Positions 14,816 through 22,656 of a stretch of 35,149 nt of DNA are shown here, one piece after another. Position 1 is the first letter of the stretch. Every line of letters begins with the position of its first letter. Both the position numbers and the translations under genes were made by a program. Source of the stretch: a virus; IMG/VR virus record IMGVR_UViG_3300050821_006305, positions 1 to 35,149 of that record. The stretch is one strand, 5' to 3'. Below the pieces are notes generated by a model, which did not search any database, was not told the DNA's origin, and worked only from the letters and a program-made list of their open reading frames with translations.

Positions 14816-15306
14816 TTTAATTCCTCTATTTTTATAAGTTTATTTTCTAATAAATAAATAAGCATTTTAGCCATAGCATTAGCTAAATTAGGATCGTAAA
14901 TGTTACCTGTTAATTTTCTTCTAAGCCATGCATTTTCTCCAATAATGTCTGTTGAATCACATTCATAATTAACAATAAAATTATTATTAATAAAACTATC
15001 TTCATCTACTGAAATAAATTTTGTTATTATTAATCTAAAATTATTGAATGGTTCTTCTTCTTTAGTAATAATATAGTTAGGGAGTAGTTCACCTAATTCA
15101 GCAGCGGTGAATGCAGAATATCCGTCATTAATATTTAAGTTAACGTGAGGACTATATTGCTCATAATATTTGCAAAATATATATTGAAAAGATTCACCGC
15201 CAAATCTATAAAATAAACTTTCTTGCTTTACGCCTAATTCTTTTAGTTTTTTAGAATATTCTAAAGAACAAATTTCATTCGTAAGATTCATTTTTTTTGC
15301 ACCCAT
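14812..15306 (-). CDS. Conserved-type phage protein (AELGELLP ... AKMLIYLLENKLI)
   Basis: A 164-residue protein. SAFTAAELGELLP in the middle and ANAMAKMLIYLLENKLIKIE at the C terminus, with SLEYSKKLKELGVKQESLFY at the start, form a pattern I have seen in many uncharacterised phage proteins. The role is unknown. An in-frame ATG at 15291 (MNLTNEICSLEY) may be the true start; neither start has a strong ribosome site. The gene overlaps the 3' end of its upstream neighbour and the start of the exported-protein gene. Confidence 0.7.
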   Translation of the reverse strand: MGAKKMNLTNEICSLEYSKKLKELGVKQESLFYRFGGESFQYIFCKYYEQYSPHVNLNINDGYSAFTAAELGELLPNYIITKEEEPFNNFRLIITKFISVDEDSFINNNFIVNYECDSTDIIGENAWLRRKLTGNIYDPNLANAMAKMLIYLLENKLIKIEELK

Positions 15307-15619
15307 TCTTAACCCATTCTATTGCCCTTCGATGGCCTTCTTCAGCCTCTTTCCAGGTAGAATATCTATCCTGATAATTTAGCCATTCATATTTTGTTTC
15401 GTCATAGATCATAGTTTCAAATACTACTGGTTTATAGTTTTCAGTATGCCCTGACCATCCAGGATAACCATGATCAATTGGTAAAAATACCGTTGATACA
15501 AATTTATCAAGTACATTCTCTTGTTTAACTACTTTCTTATCGGGATTTTTAAATATTTCTTCTGAGTCTTCCATATTTCCAGGAATAACATTTTTATTAG
15601 CATCTAATTTGTAATACAT
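15275..15619 (-). CDS. Conserved-type phage protein (DKFVSTVFLPIDHG ... RYSTWKEAEEGH)
   Basis: A 114-residue soluble protein. The segments KFVSTVFLPIDHGYP, PVVFETMIYD and DRYSTWKEAEEGHRRAIEWV form a recurrent pattern in tailed phages; I know no function for it. It is followed by 14812-15306, and together with 15626-15922 the three look like a block often inherited as a unit. A weak GGA site precedes the ATG. Confidence 0.75.
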   Translation of the reverse strand: MYYKLDANKNVIPGNMEDSEEIFKNPDKKVVKQENVLDKFVSTVFLPIDHGYPGWSGHTENYKPVVFETMIYDETKYEWLNYQDRYSTWKEAEEGHRRAIEWVKNGCKKNESYE

Positions 15620-15625
15620 ATTTTA

Positions 15626-15922
15626 TTATTCCAGAGGTTCGCTTAGAAATCCTATTGCCATAAATTTGCCCTTTATCTCAAGGTCAGCACTCACTATCTG
15701 CGTGTACCATCCACACCTTTCGTCAAGGTCGCCATAATAAGGTTCTATTTTGATATTGATAATATTCTTACTAAATGGCTCATTATCATTTTTTCTGAGC
15801 GCACCTTCCCACATAACCCAATCCTCATAGATTGCGTCTTTGAGTTGATTTAAGTTTTTAACTATGACGGTTGTTTTAAGAGAATCTTTCAACGACCCCC
15901 GATGCTTTCTAAATAATGGCAT
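15626..15922 (-). CDS. Conserved-type phage protein (LFRKHRGSLKDSLKTTV)
   Basis: A 98-residue protein from the ATG at 15922. A TTG at 15940 would start six codons earlier, but the GGGAGA ribosome site lies between the two. The sequence MPLFRKHRGSLKDSLKTTVI, then NIKIEPYYGDLDERCGWYTQ, then IGFLSEPLE is a recurrent phage pattern of unknown function. The ATG overlaps the stop of the interrupted gene upstream (TAATG), so it was coupled to that gene. Confidence 0.75.
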   Translation of the reverse strand: MPLFRKHRGSLKDSLKTTVIVKNLNQLKDAIYEDWVMWEGALRKNDNEPFSKNIINIKIEPYYGDLDERCGWYTQIVSADLEIKGKFMAIGFLSEPLE

Positions 15923-16092
15923 TAAGTCACTCTCTCCCAAATATGATTAAGCTTATTTTTTTGAGCCTCAGTTAGAGATCCTTTATCGTTAAACTGTTTA
16001 TGTATTTATTCAATAAATCTATAGTCCCAATAGGTAATTTTAGATTTACGATTTAAACAATCATTAATCATCATTTTGATATCGTCATTCAT
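15922..16092 (-). pseudogene. Small phage gene interrupted by one in-frame TAA
   Basis: From the ATG at 16092 the frame reads 28 codons (MNDDIKMMINDCLNRKSK ... YWDYRFIE), then TAA at 16008-16006, then 27 more sense codons in the same frame (IHKQFNDKGSLTEAQKNK ... NHIWERVT) and a final TAA. The start overlaps the upstream stop by eight bases and the final stop overlaps the next ATG, as expected of an intact operon gene. 'FIE*IHKQF ... LTEAQ' resembles a phage motif in which serine usually follows E, so TCA to TAA is a likely single change. Recent nonsense mutation, read-through or a sequencing error are all possible. Confidence 0.65.
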
Positions 16093-16417
16093 TGCGAGAT
16101 ATTCCATATCTTATATTAAATAATATTGAATCTTTTATTCTCTTTTCAATTTCTTCTCTAAAATGACTATCTGTTAAAATTCCTTCTAAAGTTTTAGCAA
16201 TAAATGGATGTTTCATATCTTTAAATTCTTTTTTAATAGTATTCTCAATATCTTTTTTGACCAAATATATAAAATGTTCTTTTATAATTTCATCTATAGA
16301 CTTTTCAAGCATATTAATAATTACACCAGTTGATATTTTATCCGGTGGATTTTTCTCTAATGCTTCAATTCTTTTTTCAAAAGCCATTACTAGTGTTTGA
16401 ACATCAATTCTTGGCAA
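16085..16417 (-). CDS. Helical protein of unknown function, TTG start
   Basis: A 110-residue, helix-rich, charged protein (VMAFEKRIEALEKNPPDK, KEFKDMKHPFIAKTLEGILT). The TTG at 16417 is preferred because AGGATAG lies five bases upstream; the next in-frame ATG (16387) has no ribosome site. It follows 16433-16666 closely and overlaps the interrupted gene. No family recognised. Confidence 0.55.
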   Translation of the reverse strand: MPRIDVQTLVMAFEKRIEALEKNPPDKISTGVIINMLEKSIDEIIKEHFIYLVKKDIENTIKKEFKDMKHPFIAKTLEGILTDSHFREEIEKRIKDSILFNIRYGISRNE

Positions 16418-16432
16418 GATATCTATCCTATA

Positions 16433-16666
16433 TTATTCTTCAACTTTTTTAACTATGTAACGTATTTTATTTCTTCTGCGATATTCAGCATTATTATCAT
16501 TATCAGACTTTAATAATTTAAGACCTTCTTCAGTTATAGTTAATACTTCTTGATATAATTTATCATCATCAGAAATTAAACCATCATTTTTCATTGATTT
16601 TATTTTATATAATAAGTCCTCATGAGATTTTATGAGTTTATTTTTTATTTCACTATCTAATTCCAT
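16433..16666 (-). CDS. Small helical protein of unknown function
   Basis: A 77-residue charged helical protein (LDSEIKNKLIKSHEDLLYKI, EYRRRNKIRYIVKKVEE). The ATG at 16666 lies ten bases inside the end of the zinc-module gene, with GGGA upstream, so it is co-translated. The basic C-terminal end could bind nucleic acid. No family recognised. Confidence 0.6.
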   Translation of the reverse strand: MELDSEIKNKLIKSHEDLLYKIKSMKNDGLISDDDKLYQEVLTITEEGLKLLKSDNDNNAEYRRRNKIRYIVKKVEE

Positions 16667-16926
16667 ATTATTCCCGTCCCTTTACATGAAACACATTCGA
16701 AATTAATATCTCCACCATCCTGAAAATTAGGTTTAATCCTTTTTCCTATTCCGTCACAGGAAGGACATTTAAACGGGTCTTTTCTTAATGATGTAGCACA
16801 TAAATTATTATATGATTTTTTTAATACATTAATTAAAATATCTAATTCATCAATTCTTGTTGATATCTTCCGGTTCTCATCTATTTGTCTAACATGATAT
16901 TCGTAACATTTACATTTGTCTGACAT
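16657..16926 (-). CDS. Coiled-coil protein with one CxxCxGxG zinc module
   Basis: An 89-residue protein: a CKC start (residues 5-7), a coiled coil (about 14-45) and a C-terminal zinc module (CPSCDGIGKR ... CVSCKGTGIIWN). The module matches the two in the 5731-6669 protein, including the GIVW/GIIW ending. It looks like a half-size relative placed on the opposite strand more than 10 kb away. The role is unknown. AAAGGA is six bases before the ATG, which follows the upstream stop directly. Confidence 0.75.
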   Translation of the reverse strand: MSDKCKCYEYHVRQIDENRKISTRIDELDILINVLKKSYNNLCATSLRKDPFKCPSCDGIGKRIKPNFQDGGDINFECVSCKGTGIIWN

Positions 16927-17217
16927 TTAGTGTCCTTTTTTTTGCTTATCAGAAAATTCATATTCAAGAAGGTTAAATGCTGTTTTTTTAATATCTTCTA
17001 AAAGTTCAAATGTTTTATCAGGATGATTCTTACCAATCATTGCATAACAAAAATTAGAAAGAATAAGGGATATACAATATGTTCCTACTTTAAATTTACC
17101 TTGCATTGGCAAATTTCTTAATTGTGTATTAATAGTCACTTGTAATGATTCATATAGAATTTGTGTTTCTTTTACATAATCATCTTTAATTGAATCAGTG
17201 TTTTTTATTTTTTCCAT
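16927..17217 (-). CDS. Small protein of unknown function
   Basis: A 96-residue protein from the ATG at 17217; a TTG seven codons earlier is in frame, but the purine-rich AAGAAGAAG tract suits the ATG. Residues 35-60 (GKFKVGTYCISLILSNFCYA) form a short hydrophobic patch, probably an internal helix and not a membrane anchor. It overlaps the end of its upstream neighbour and directly abuts the zinc-module gene. Confidence 0.55.
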   Translation of the reverse strand: MEKIKNTDSIKDDYVKETQILYESLQVTINTQLRNLPMQGKFKVGTYCISLILSNFCYAMIGKNHPDKTFELLEDIKKTAFNLLEYEFSDKQKKGH

Positions 17218-17488
17218 CCTTTGTCTTCTTCTTTTCAATATTTAATTTAGCTCTAATGTTATCTATATCTTTTTCAAATTTACTAATGATAACTTTAATT
17301 TGATTTGATAATGCTAAAATCAATTTAGTTTGGTTTTGTTCTAAAACTTCGTTATTTCGATCGACAATCTTTTTAAATAATTCATCCATGAGATAGTATC
17401 CTAAGGTTCCTCGTAATAAAGGTGTATCTAATCGTCCATAATAAGAAATATCGTAATTACCTTCATAACAATCCATGTTTAATTCCAT
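17195..17488 (-). CDS. First gene of the minus-strand island operon, unknown function
   Basis: A 97-residue protein with an acidic/aromatic N terminus (MDCYEGNYDISYYGRLDTP), a helical middle and a basic tail (LNIEKKKTKDGKNKKH). The ATG at 17488 has no clear ribosome site. The ATG at 17476 has GGA eight bases upstream and may be used. It is the promoter-proximal gene of the operon running to 14411. No family recognised. Confidence 0.55.
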   Translation of the reverse strand: MELNMDCYEGNYDISYYGRLDTPLLRGTLGYYLMDELFKKIVDRNNEVLEQNQTKLILALSNQIKVIISKFEKDIDNIRAKLNIEKKKTKDGKNKKH

Positions 17489-17568
17489 TATTGACTACAT
17501 TAATAATTATTACAATATTACCAATATTTATTTTATTTATCATCATTTTTTGCTATATGTTCACAATA

Positions 17569-17598
17569 TTGCTTTATATGGTCATCTGATCATATAAT
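17569..17598 (+). promoter_or_regulatory. Probable promoter for the coat gene
   Basis: TTGCTT (17569-17574) and TATAAT (17593-17598) are 18 bases apart. The spacer plus -10 holds an imperfect palindrome (ATATGGTC ... GATCATAT), a possible operator. It lies in the 240-bp divergent gap 17489-17728, about 130 bases upstream of the coat start. Confidence 0.55.
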
Positions 17599-17625
17599 GT
17601 ATTGTTCATAGGCTGAGTAGATTCA

Positions 17626-17727
17626 GGAAGGGCCCCGCCTCCCTCCAAAACGCGAGTATCGTCCTGCCCGCTGGGACAATGTGAAATTTAGTGGCTATTA
17701 AAGCTATTTTTTAATCATTGTCAGGAG
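17626..17727 (+). promoter_or_regulatory. GC-rich structured leader of the coat gene
   Basis: A GC-rich patch in AT-rich DNA. GGAAGGG/CCCTCC (17626-17646) form a stem with one bulged A. GTCC/GGGAC (17661-17677) can form a second stem. GACAATG (17675-17681) pairs perfectly with CATTGTC (17716-17722), which touches the AGGAG ribosome site (17723-17727). The last two foldings share bases, so they exclude each other. This looks like a regulatory 5' leader for the most abundant virion protein. Confidence 0.5.
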
Positions 17728-17737
17728 CATGGATGCT

Positions 17738-19012
17738 ATGTCTACCAATCGTTTTGAAACTACAGCGTATGTATTAGATGAAGTTTTGATCAGATTTATT
17801 AACTACCTCAATTTTGCTAAAGTCGCCAACCGCAACTTTGAAGATGACTTTAAAAACCTAAAATACGCAACTGGCCAGACGATCAACTATCGTTTGGAAG
17901 AACGCTATTTACCTGGACGTGGTGCTACGGCTGTATCGCAAGCACGTGTACAGGTTATAAGACCATTAACTATTTCTACCCAATTCAACACAATGGTTGA
18001 ATTTACGGGTATGCAGTTAACATTTGATCGTGCTAGAGATGAACCTTATCTCGATATGATGTTAAATCCTCGTGCTAAAACTTTAGCAAATGACGTTGAA
18101 AAGTTTATTGCAGAAGAAAATTTCCAGACTCAAGTTTATCAAGCAATTGGTACACCTGGGGTTCCTATTGATTTTTTAACAGTTGCAAATACCGATGCCT
18201 ATATGACTGCACTCGGTATTCCAGATGATGGAAATCGATATTTTGCTAATGATCCTTTTGTATCAGCAGGTCTTTCTGATTCATTAAAAACAGTATTTAA
18301 CATGACTGTTAATAGGGGTGCATTGCTTGATGGGTTTATTGGACATCTATCAGGATTTGATTTCTTTAAAACGAACTTTGTATCAAGACAAATCGCAGGT
18401 CTTGGTCAAGCTGGTGGTTCGCCTCCAACAGGATTTTTATTAGCAGGTACTGTTACTAATGGTCCTATCACTGGTGGAAATATTATCTCTGTAACAGGTC
18501 TTGGACAAGCTCCAGGCGCTATCGTATTTAATGTTGGAGATATCATAGAAGTAGATGAGTCAGCAGGCGTTTTCATGATTAATCCGCTTACTTATCAACC
18601 TATCTCTGGTGTTGCATCTGGTACGGTTAGTCAGAGAGCACAATTTGTTGTAACGGCTACTGTGATTTCTGCAAGTGGCAATACTGCAGATATTCCAGTT
18701 AACCCAACCATAGTTGTGAGTGGAGCAAGACAAAATATCTCTGCAGCTATTCCAAATGGCGCACAAATTTTGTTATCACAGAGCTTTAATCGCTCTATTG
18801 CATTCCATAATCAAGCAATTGTGTTTGCAGCACCTCCGATCAAAGAATTGAAAGGAGGCGTTGAAGCTGTTACCTCTTACTCTGATCTTTATAAGTTAGC
18901 AATCACATACACGCTTGGTTCCGATATTAGAAATTATCTGCAACTTGATCGTATTGATGCTATCGGTGGTGTTTCTATTAATCCGGAGTTTGCGGTTATC
19001 GTTAGATCATAA
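17738..19012 (+). CDS. Major coat protein (P22 gp5 type)
   Basis: A 424-residue protein; P22 gp5 has 430. The ATG at 17738 is preferred, because AGGAG at 17723-17727 is ten bases away; the ATG at 17729 is only one base from it. The N-terminal part (MSTNRFETTAYVLDEVLIRF, then RNFEDDFKNLKYATGQTINY and VEFTGMQLTFDRARDE) matches P22-type HK97-fold coat proteins. The middle (about 225-345) is a beta-rich stretch that may be an inserted domain. It builds the capsid with the scaffold at 9174. Its terminator is at 19023. Confidence 0.9.
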   Translation: MSTNRFETTAYVLDEVLIRFINYLNFAKVANRNFEDDFKNLKYATGQTINYRLEERYLPGRGATAVSQARVQVIRPLTISTQFNTMVEFTGMQLTFDRARDEPYLDMMLNPRAKTLANDVEKFIAEENFQTQVYQAIGTPGVPIDFLTVANTDAYMTALGIPDDGNRYFANDPFVSAGLSDSLKTVFNMTVNRGALLDGFIGHLSGFDFFKTNFVSRQIAGLGQAGGSPPTGFLLAGTVTNGPITGGNIISVTGLGQAPGAIVFNVGDIIEVDESAGVFMINPLTYQPISGVASGTVSQRAQFVVTATVISASGNTADIPVNPTIVVSGARQNISAAIPNGAQILLSQSFNRSIAFHNQAIVFAAPPIKELKGGVEAVTSYSDLYKLAITYTLGSDIRNYLQLDRIDAIGGVSINPEFAVIVRS

Positions 19013-19022
19013 TCGTCATATT

Positions 19023-19054
19023 AAGGCATCTGATGCAACAGATGCCTTTTTTTT
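19023..19054 (+). terminator. Strong intrinsic terminator after the coat gene
   Basis: AAGGCATCTG and CAGATGCCTT form a perfect 10-bp stem with a 6-base loop, followed by six T after the stem. The coat gene stops 10 bases upstream. No obvious promoter lies between this terminator and the next gene at 19079, so partial read-through could set the coat-to-tail expression ratio. Confidence 0.92.
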
Positions 19055-19078
19055 AAAGGATACATGAAAGGAAACAAT

Positions 19079-19306
19079 ATGGATGTTAAAAAACAAGTAA
19101 TGTATTTGGATAGATGGGTTGATCGCGAACATTTTCGTGCTTTTGTTTATAAATCAGGTGGGGACAAGAAATTAGCTCGTTCATATGAAGAATTTGAATT
19201 ATTAATTTCATCTGGCTTATGGTTTGATTCAATCGATAGTATTCCAAAGGAACCGTTAAAGCAGATAAGGAAATCTAAACATGACTCTTGCATCTCAGCC
19301 AGTTAA
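19079..19306 (+). CDS. Small protein between coat and tail-adaptor genes
   Basis: A 75-residue protein (MDVKKQVMYLDRWVDREHFR). The ATG at 19079 has AAAGGA six bases upstream. An ATG at 19064 is in frame, but its ribosome site is only three bases away. The product overlaps the next gene by 26 bases. A role in head completion is suggested only by position. I do not recognise the family. Confidence 0.7.
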   Translation: MDVKKQVMYLDRWVDREHFRAFVYKSGGDKKLARSYEEFELLISSGLWFDSIDSIPKEPLKQIRKSKHDSCISAS

Positions 19307-20012
19307 GGAGTTTATTTCTGATTCCTATCAATTAATTACCGGTAATTCTCCAACTGTTCCTTTATACGGTAACGATACATTTTATGCTCTAAAAAGATTA
19401 AATTTTCTGATTCAATATTATTCTGGTACTGCCATGCTAACAACTATTGCACAGGAAGCAATTATTCCTCTATCAATAGGTCAGCAGAATGTCACATTTG
19501 GATCACCTCTTTTTACTCCATTACCTGATTCAACAGCATTTGGAAGATTATCTAATCTACAAAATGCATGGCTATTATTAGATGGAGTGACTTATCCGTT
19601 AATAGATCAATCTAGAAATGAGTTTCTAGCATCATTTAAATACGACCCACAATTAGGATTGCCTAGATATTGCATTATTTATAATCAAACTAATCTAACT
19701 ACAATGAGATTATATCCTGGTCCATCGCAATTTTTTGAACTTCATGTCTATGGAAAGTTTGAACCGCCACCGCTGACTGAAAATTCAGACATGAGTCAAT
19801 TTCCATTATATTTTACTAGGTTTTTAAATTTTGCCTTAGGTCGAGATCTTGCTGCATTTAAGGGACGTTTGTCTGCATGGACGCAAGAATTACGTGATCT
19901 CTACCTAGAAGCAAAACAAGAGATGGAGGCTAATAGCAGTATTAATCTGGCGATTGAGGCTGATCTTGATTCAAGTTTGAACGGATCATGGCGTGTTAAA
20001 GCAGGTATTTAG
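19281..20012 (+). CDS. Tail accessory/adaptor protein (P22 gp4-like)
   Basis: A 243-residue protein; P22 gp4 has 166. The start PVKEFISDSYQLITGNSPT, then YALKRLNFLIQYYSG, and the helical C terminus (LRDLYLEAKQEMEANSSINL) fit the gp4-type head-completion proteins that ring the portal and extend the tail. The gene is the first of the tail operon, right before the gp10-like gene, the same order as in P22. AAGGA precedes the ATG. Confidence 0.75.
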   Translation: MTLASQPVKEFISDSYQLITGNSPTVPLYGNDTFYALKRLNFLIQYYSGTAMLTTIAQEAIIPLSIGQQNVTFGSPLFTPLPDSTAFGRLSNLQNAWLLLDGVTYPLIDQSRNEFLASFKYDPQLGLPRYCIIYNQTNLTTMRLYPGPSQFFELHVYGKFEPPPLTENSDMSQFPLYFTRFLNFALGRDLAAFKGRLSAWTQELRDLYLEAKQEMEANSSINLAIEADLDSSLNGSWRVKAGI

Positions 20013-20044
20013 TCAATAAATGAACAGTTATATGGATATAACTA

Positions 20045-21853
20045 ATGAAATCGCGCATTCAAGAACTACCGATTATAGGATATTACGATAAGCAGCGATT
20101 TACGCAGTTTAATCCATCTGATTGTGCAAATTGGACACTGCAACCGAGTGAATTAGGTAAAAAAGGATATGCATTATATCCTGCAATGGGAAGACGTCAT
20201 ATAAGTTTTCTTGGTATCAATCAATTAATATTTTCAGCTGAACCTAGATATTTATTTAAGACTAATAACTTTTGGTATGCAGTTGTTGTTAATGCAATAT
20301 ATAGAATTGATAAAAATTATGATGTCATAGAGATAACTGAGGGAAAAGTAACTACATTTAATGGATTAATTCTTGCTGATTTTTTAGTAGCCTCTCAACT
20401 TCAAAATCAACCATCTATTACTTATGTTGGATTCGTTGATGGTCAGCATATTTATATTTATAGAGAAGAAACTAATTCATTTGATATTATTACTGATCCA
20501 AATGCGCCTCCTAATCCTACCTATATAGCAGCGTTTGGAAATAGATTTGTAGTTGCAGGTGGTAATACTTCTCAGTTTAATTTATCAGAAATAAATTTAG
20601 GGGGATCTGCTTTTAATCCTGCTACTGCTTGGACTATTTCTAGTCAGGCTGTATTTGCTCAAGCAAGTAATATCATTAACGGATTTGCAGTATTAAAAAA
20701 TATTCTATACATATTCACACCTTTCACTACAGAGCCTTGGGCTAATAATCCATCACAATTACTATCAGTAGGAGGAACTGTTACGTCTTTCCCATGGCGT
20801 CAAAATTCATCTTACAACTTTGATTTTGGACTATCAGATGTTCAATCATTAGATGTTGGTTTTGGAATGATGAGTTGGGTTGGTGAAAATAGAGCTGGAC
20901 TTAAACAAATTTTAATGTCTGATGGAAGTGCTCCAAAACCAATAGCAACTGATGCAATTGAGGTATTATTTCAAAAATTAACTACAGATGGAACATTAAG
21001 TACATTTTTAACAGGACCATTGAACGGATTTTTATTTAGTTATGAAAATAATATTTTCTATAGATTAACTTCTGGTACATATTCAAATACCGGATTAATC
21101 GATGCTGAAGATTTAGGAAATGCGATTGAATGTAATTTTAATACTAAATCATGGAAACGAGTCGTAGAAAAGAATGGTCAGAGAAATAGAATACAAAAAC
21201 ATATATTTTTTAATAATGTTCATTACGTAACAGTGGTAGGTGATAAAACTATTTATCAAATGTCAGGTCATTTTTATGACAATGAAATTACTAATCCTGC
21301 ATCAACTGATCCTCAAAGTTTAGATGCTTATTTAGTCGAACCATTCAGATATGAATTAGTCACAAAAATAATATTTGAAAAAGAAGATTATTCAGAATTT
21401 GAAACAGAATATGTAGAAATTGATTTTGTTTGGGGATTAGAAACTTTTATAAGATCAACTGGACCATTTGAAAATGCGATATTTGTTATCGATGAATCAC
21501 CTGGGACTGATGGTAATCCACAATTTATTATTGATGAAAATCCAGGACCTGATGGTCAGCCAGTTTATGTATTATCTGAGCAAGGTAATTTTCCAGTAGC
21601 TAGTGATTTAATATATAACAATTGGTTTAAGCCACATATAGAACTATATTGGTCTGATAATGGAGCAGTAAGTTTTCATCCCGCAGACGTATTAGAATTT
21701 TCTCAATTAGGTGTTTATGAATGGAGAATGAGATGGTATCAGTTAGGACCATCCAGAAACCGATCGTATAAATTAATTTGCTATAGTCCATCTCCTATTG
21801 TTGTTTTGGGTGGTGACATGTTGACAAGGAGGATATCAGGTGGCGCTAACTAA
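20045..21853 (+). CDS. Packaged-DNA stabilisation protein (P22 gp10-like)
   Basis: A 602-residue, beta-rich protein; P22 gp10 has 472. The N terminus PIIGYYDKQRFTQFNPSDCA, the AAFGNRFVVAGG strand, the FPWRQNSSYNFDFGL segment and the gene order support the phage-stabilisation family. It would sit below the gp4-like ring and plug the tail channel. Extra length lies near residues 470-520, which hold two short repeated segments (FVIDESPGTDGNPQ and FIIDENPGPDGQP). GTG of the next gene overlaps its end. Confidence 0.75.
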   Translation: MKSRIQELPIIGYYDKQRFTQFNPSDCANWTLQPSELGKKGYALYPAMGRRHISFLGINQLIFSAEPRYLFKTNNFWYAVVVNAIYRIDKNYDVIEITEGKVTTFNGLILADFLVASQLQNQPSITYVGFVDGQHIYIYREETNSFDIITDPNAPPNPTYIAAFGNRFVVAGGNTSQFNLSEINLGGSAFNPATAWTISSQAVFAQASNIINGFAVLKNILYIFTPFTTEPWANNPSQLLSVGGTVTSFPWRQNSSYNFDFGLSDVQSLDVGFGMMSWVGENRAGLKQILMSDGSAPKPIATDAIEVLFQKLTTDGTLSTFLTGPLNGFLFSYENNIFYRLTSGTYSNTGLIDAEDLGNAIECNFNTKSWKRVVEKNGQRNRIQKHIFFNNVHYVTVVGDKTIYQMSGHFYDNEITNPASTDPQSLDAYLVEPFRYELVTKIIFEKEDYSEFETEYVEIDFVWGLETFIRSTGPFENAIFVIDESPGTDGNPQFIIDENPGPDGQPVYVLSEQGNFPVASDLIYNNWFKPHIELYWSDNGAVSFHPADVLEFSQLGVYEWRMRWYQLGPSRNRSYKLICYSPSPIVVLGGDMLTRRISGGAN

Positions 21854-22013
21854 ATTAACAAAAATGGATAGTTGCCCAATTCAAGGAGAGGATTTTACAC
21901 CTGAATTTAAAGTATGGATCACTAATCAAGTTGATATTATTAACTTTGATTTAGAATTATTGGATACACTCCTTGCATCTATTGATGCAAGATTAATAGC
22001 GGGAGGTTTATAA
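21840..22013 (+). CDS. 57-residue protein, GTG start, between gp10- and gp7-like genes
   Basis: The GTG at 21840 has AAGGAGG seven bases upstream and starts inside the last codons of the gp10-like gene. The product (ALTKLTKMDSCPIQGEDFTP ... LLDTLLASIDARLIAGGL) is acidic and helical at its end. In P22 the tail needle gp26 (233 residues) follows gp10, but this is far too short and lacks heptad repeats. It could be a small tail component. The TAA lies one base before the next ATG. Confidence 0.7.
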   Translation: MALTKLTKMDSCPIQGEDFTPEFKVWITNQVDIINFDLELLDTLLASIDARLIAGGL

Positions 22014-22014
22014 A

Positions 22015-22644
22015 ATGGCTGGTATTGGAGATATGTTATCAAGCTTTTTTAGTCCAGAAGAAGGATATGAAGAAGCAGAACAAATACTAAGACAATTTTG
22101 GAATGAAGCCAAAAAAACTCAGCAGCCATTCATTAATCAAGGTCAAGAACAATATGGGAATTTAATGGGAGCCGAAAACGCACTTCTTGATCCGCAATCA
22201 TTATTAGCTAAATGGATGGGAGGGTATGAAGCATCTCCTTATGCTAAAAGATCTATGGAAAATGCTCGCGCTGGAGGTTTAGATGCAGCTAGTTCTATGG
22301 GGTTACTTGGCAGCAATGCTGCTATTAATAATATCCAACAATCATCCTCCGACATTATGAATAAAGATAGATCTGAATATCTTCAAGATCTTATGTATAA
22401 ATATTTATCTGGAATTGGTATTGGAGAAAATATTTACGGAACTGGTGCTAATATGGCTGCCAATCTCGGAAATTTATCTCAAGGTTTTGGACAAAATATC
22501 GCAGGCGCTAGATATGGTGCTAAAAATGCACCTGGTAATTTATTAGGAAATCTTCTTAGCATGGCAGCTAATGCTGCAGCTAAAGGAGGGGCATTTGGTG
22601 CAGGTGGCGCTTTTGGCGGTGGTGCAGGAAGTATTGCAGCATAA
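22015..22644 (+). CDS. Small ejection protein (P22 gp7-like position)
   Basis: A 209-residue protein; P22 gp7 has 229. The first half is helical (GYEEAEQILRQFWNEAKKTQ), the middle has GGLDAASSMGLLGSNAAINN, and the last 60 residues are rich in Gly and Ala (AAAKGGAFGAGGAFGGGAG). The composition and place before two long internal-type proteins fit a DNA-ejection protein that leaves the capsid to form part of the trans-envelope channel. GGGAGG precedes the ATG. Confidence 0.65.
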   Translation: MAGIGDMLSSFFSPEEGYEEAEQILRQFWNEAKKTQQPFINQGQEQYGNLMGAENALLDPQSLLAKWMGGYEASPYAKRSMENARAGGLDAASSMGLLGSNAAINNIQQSSSDIMNKDRSEYLQDLMYKYLSGIGIGENIYGTGANMAANLGNLSQGFGQNIAGARYGAKNAPGNLLGNLLSMAANAAAKGGAFGAGGAFGGGAGSIAA

Positions 22645-22656
22645 GGAAATATAGAT

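Noticed and set aside
15922-16092. Genome-wide reassignment of TAA
   Set aside because: Many genes here end properly in TAA with starts or ribosome sites right after it, so one in-frame TAA does not support recoding.
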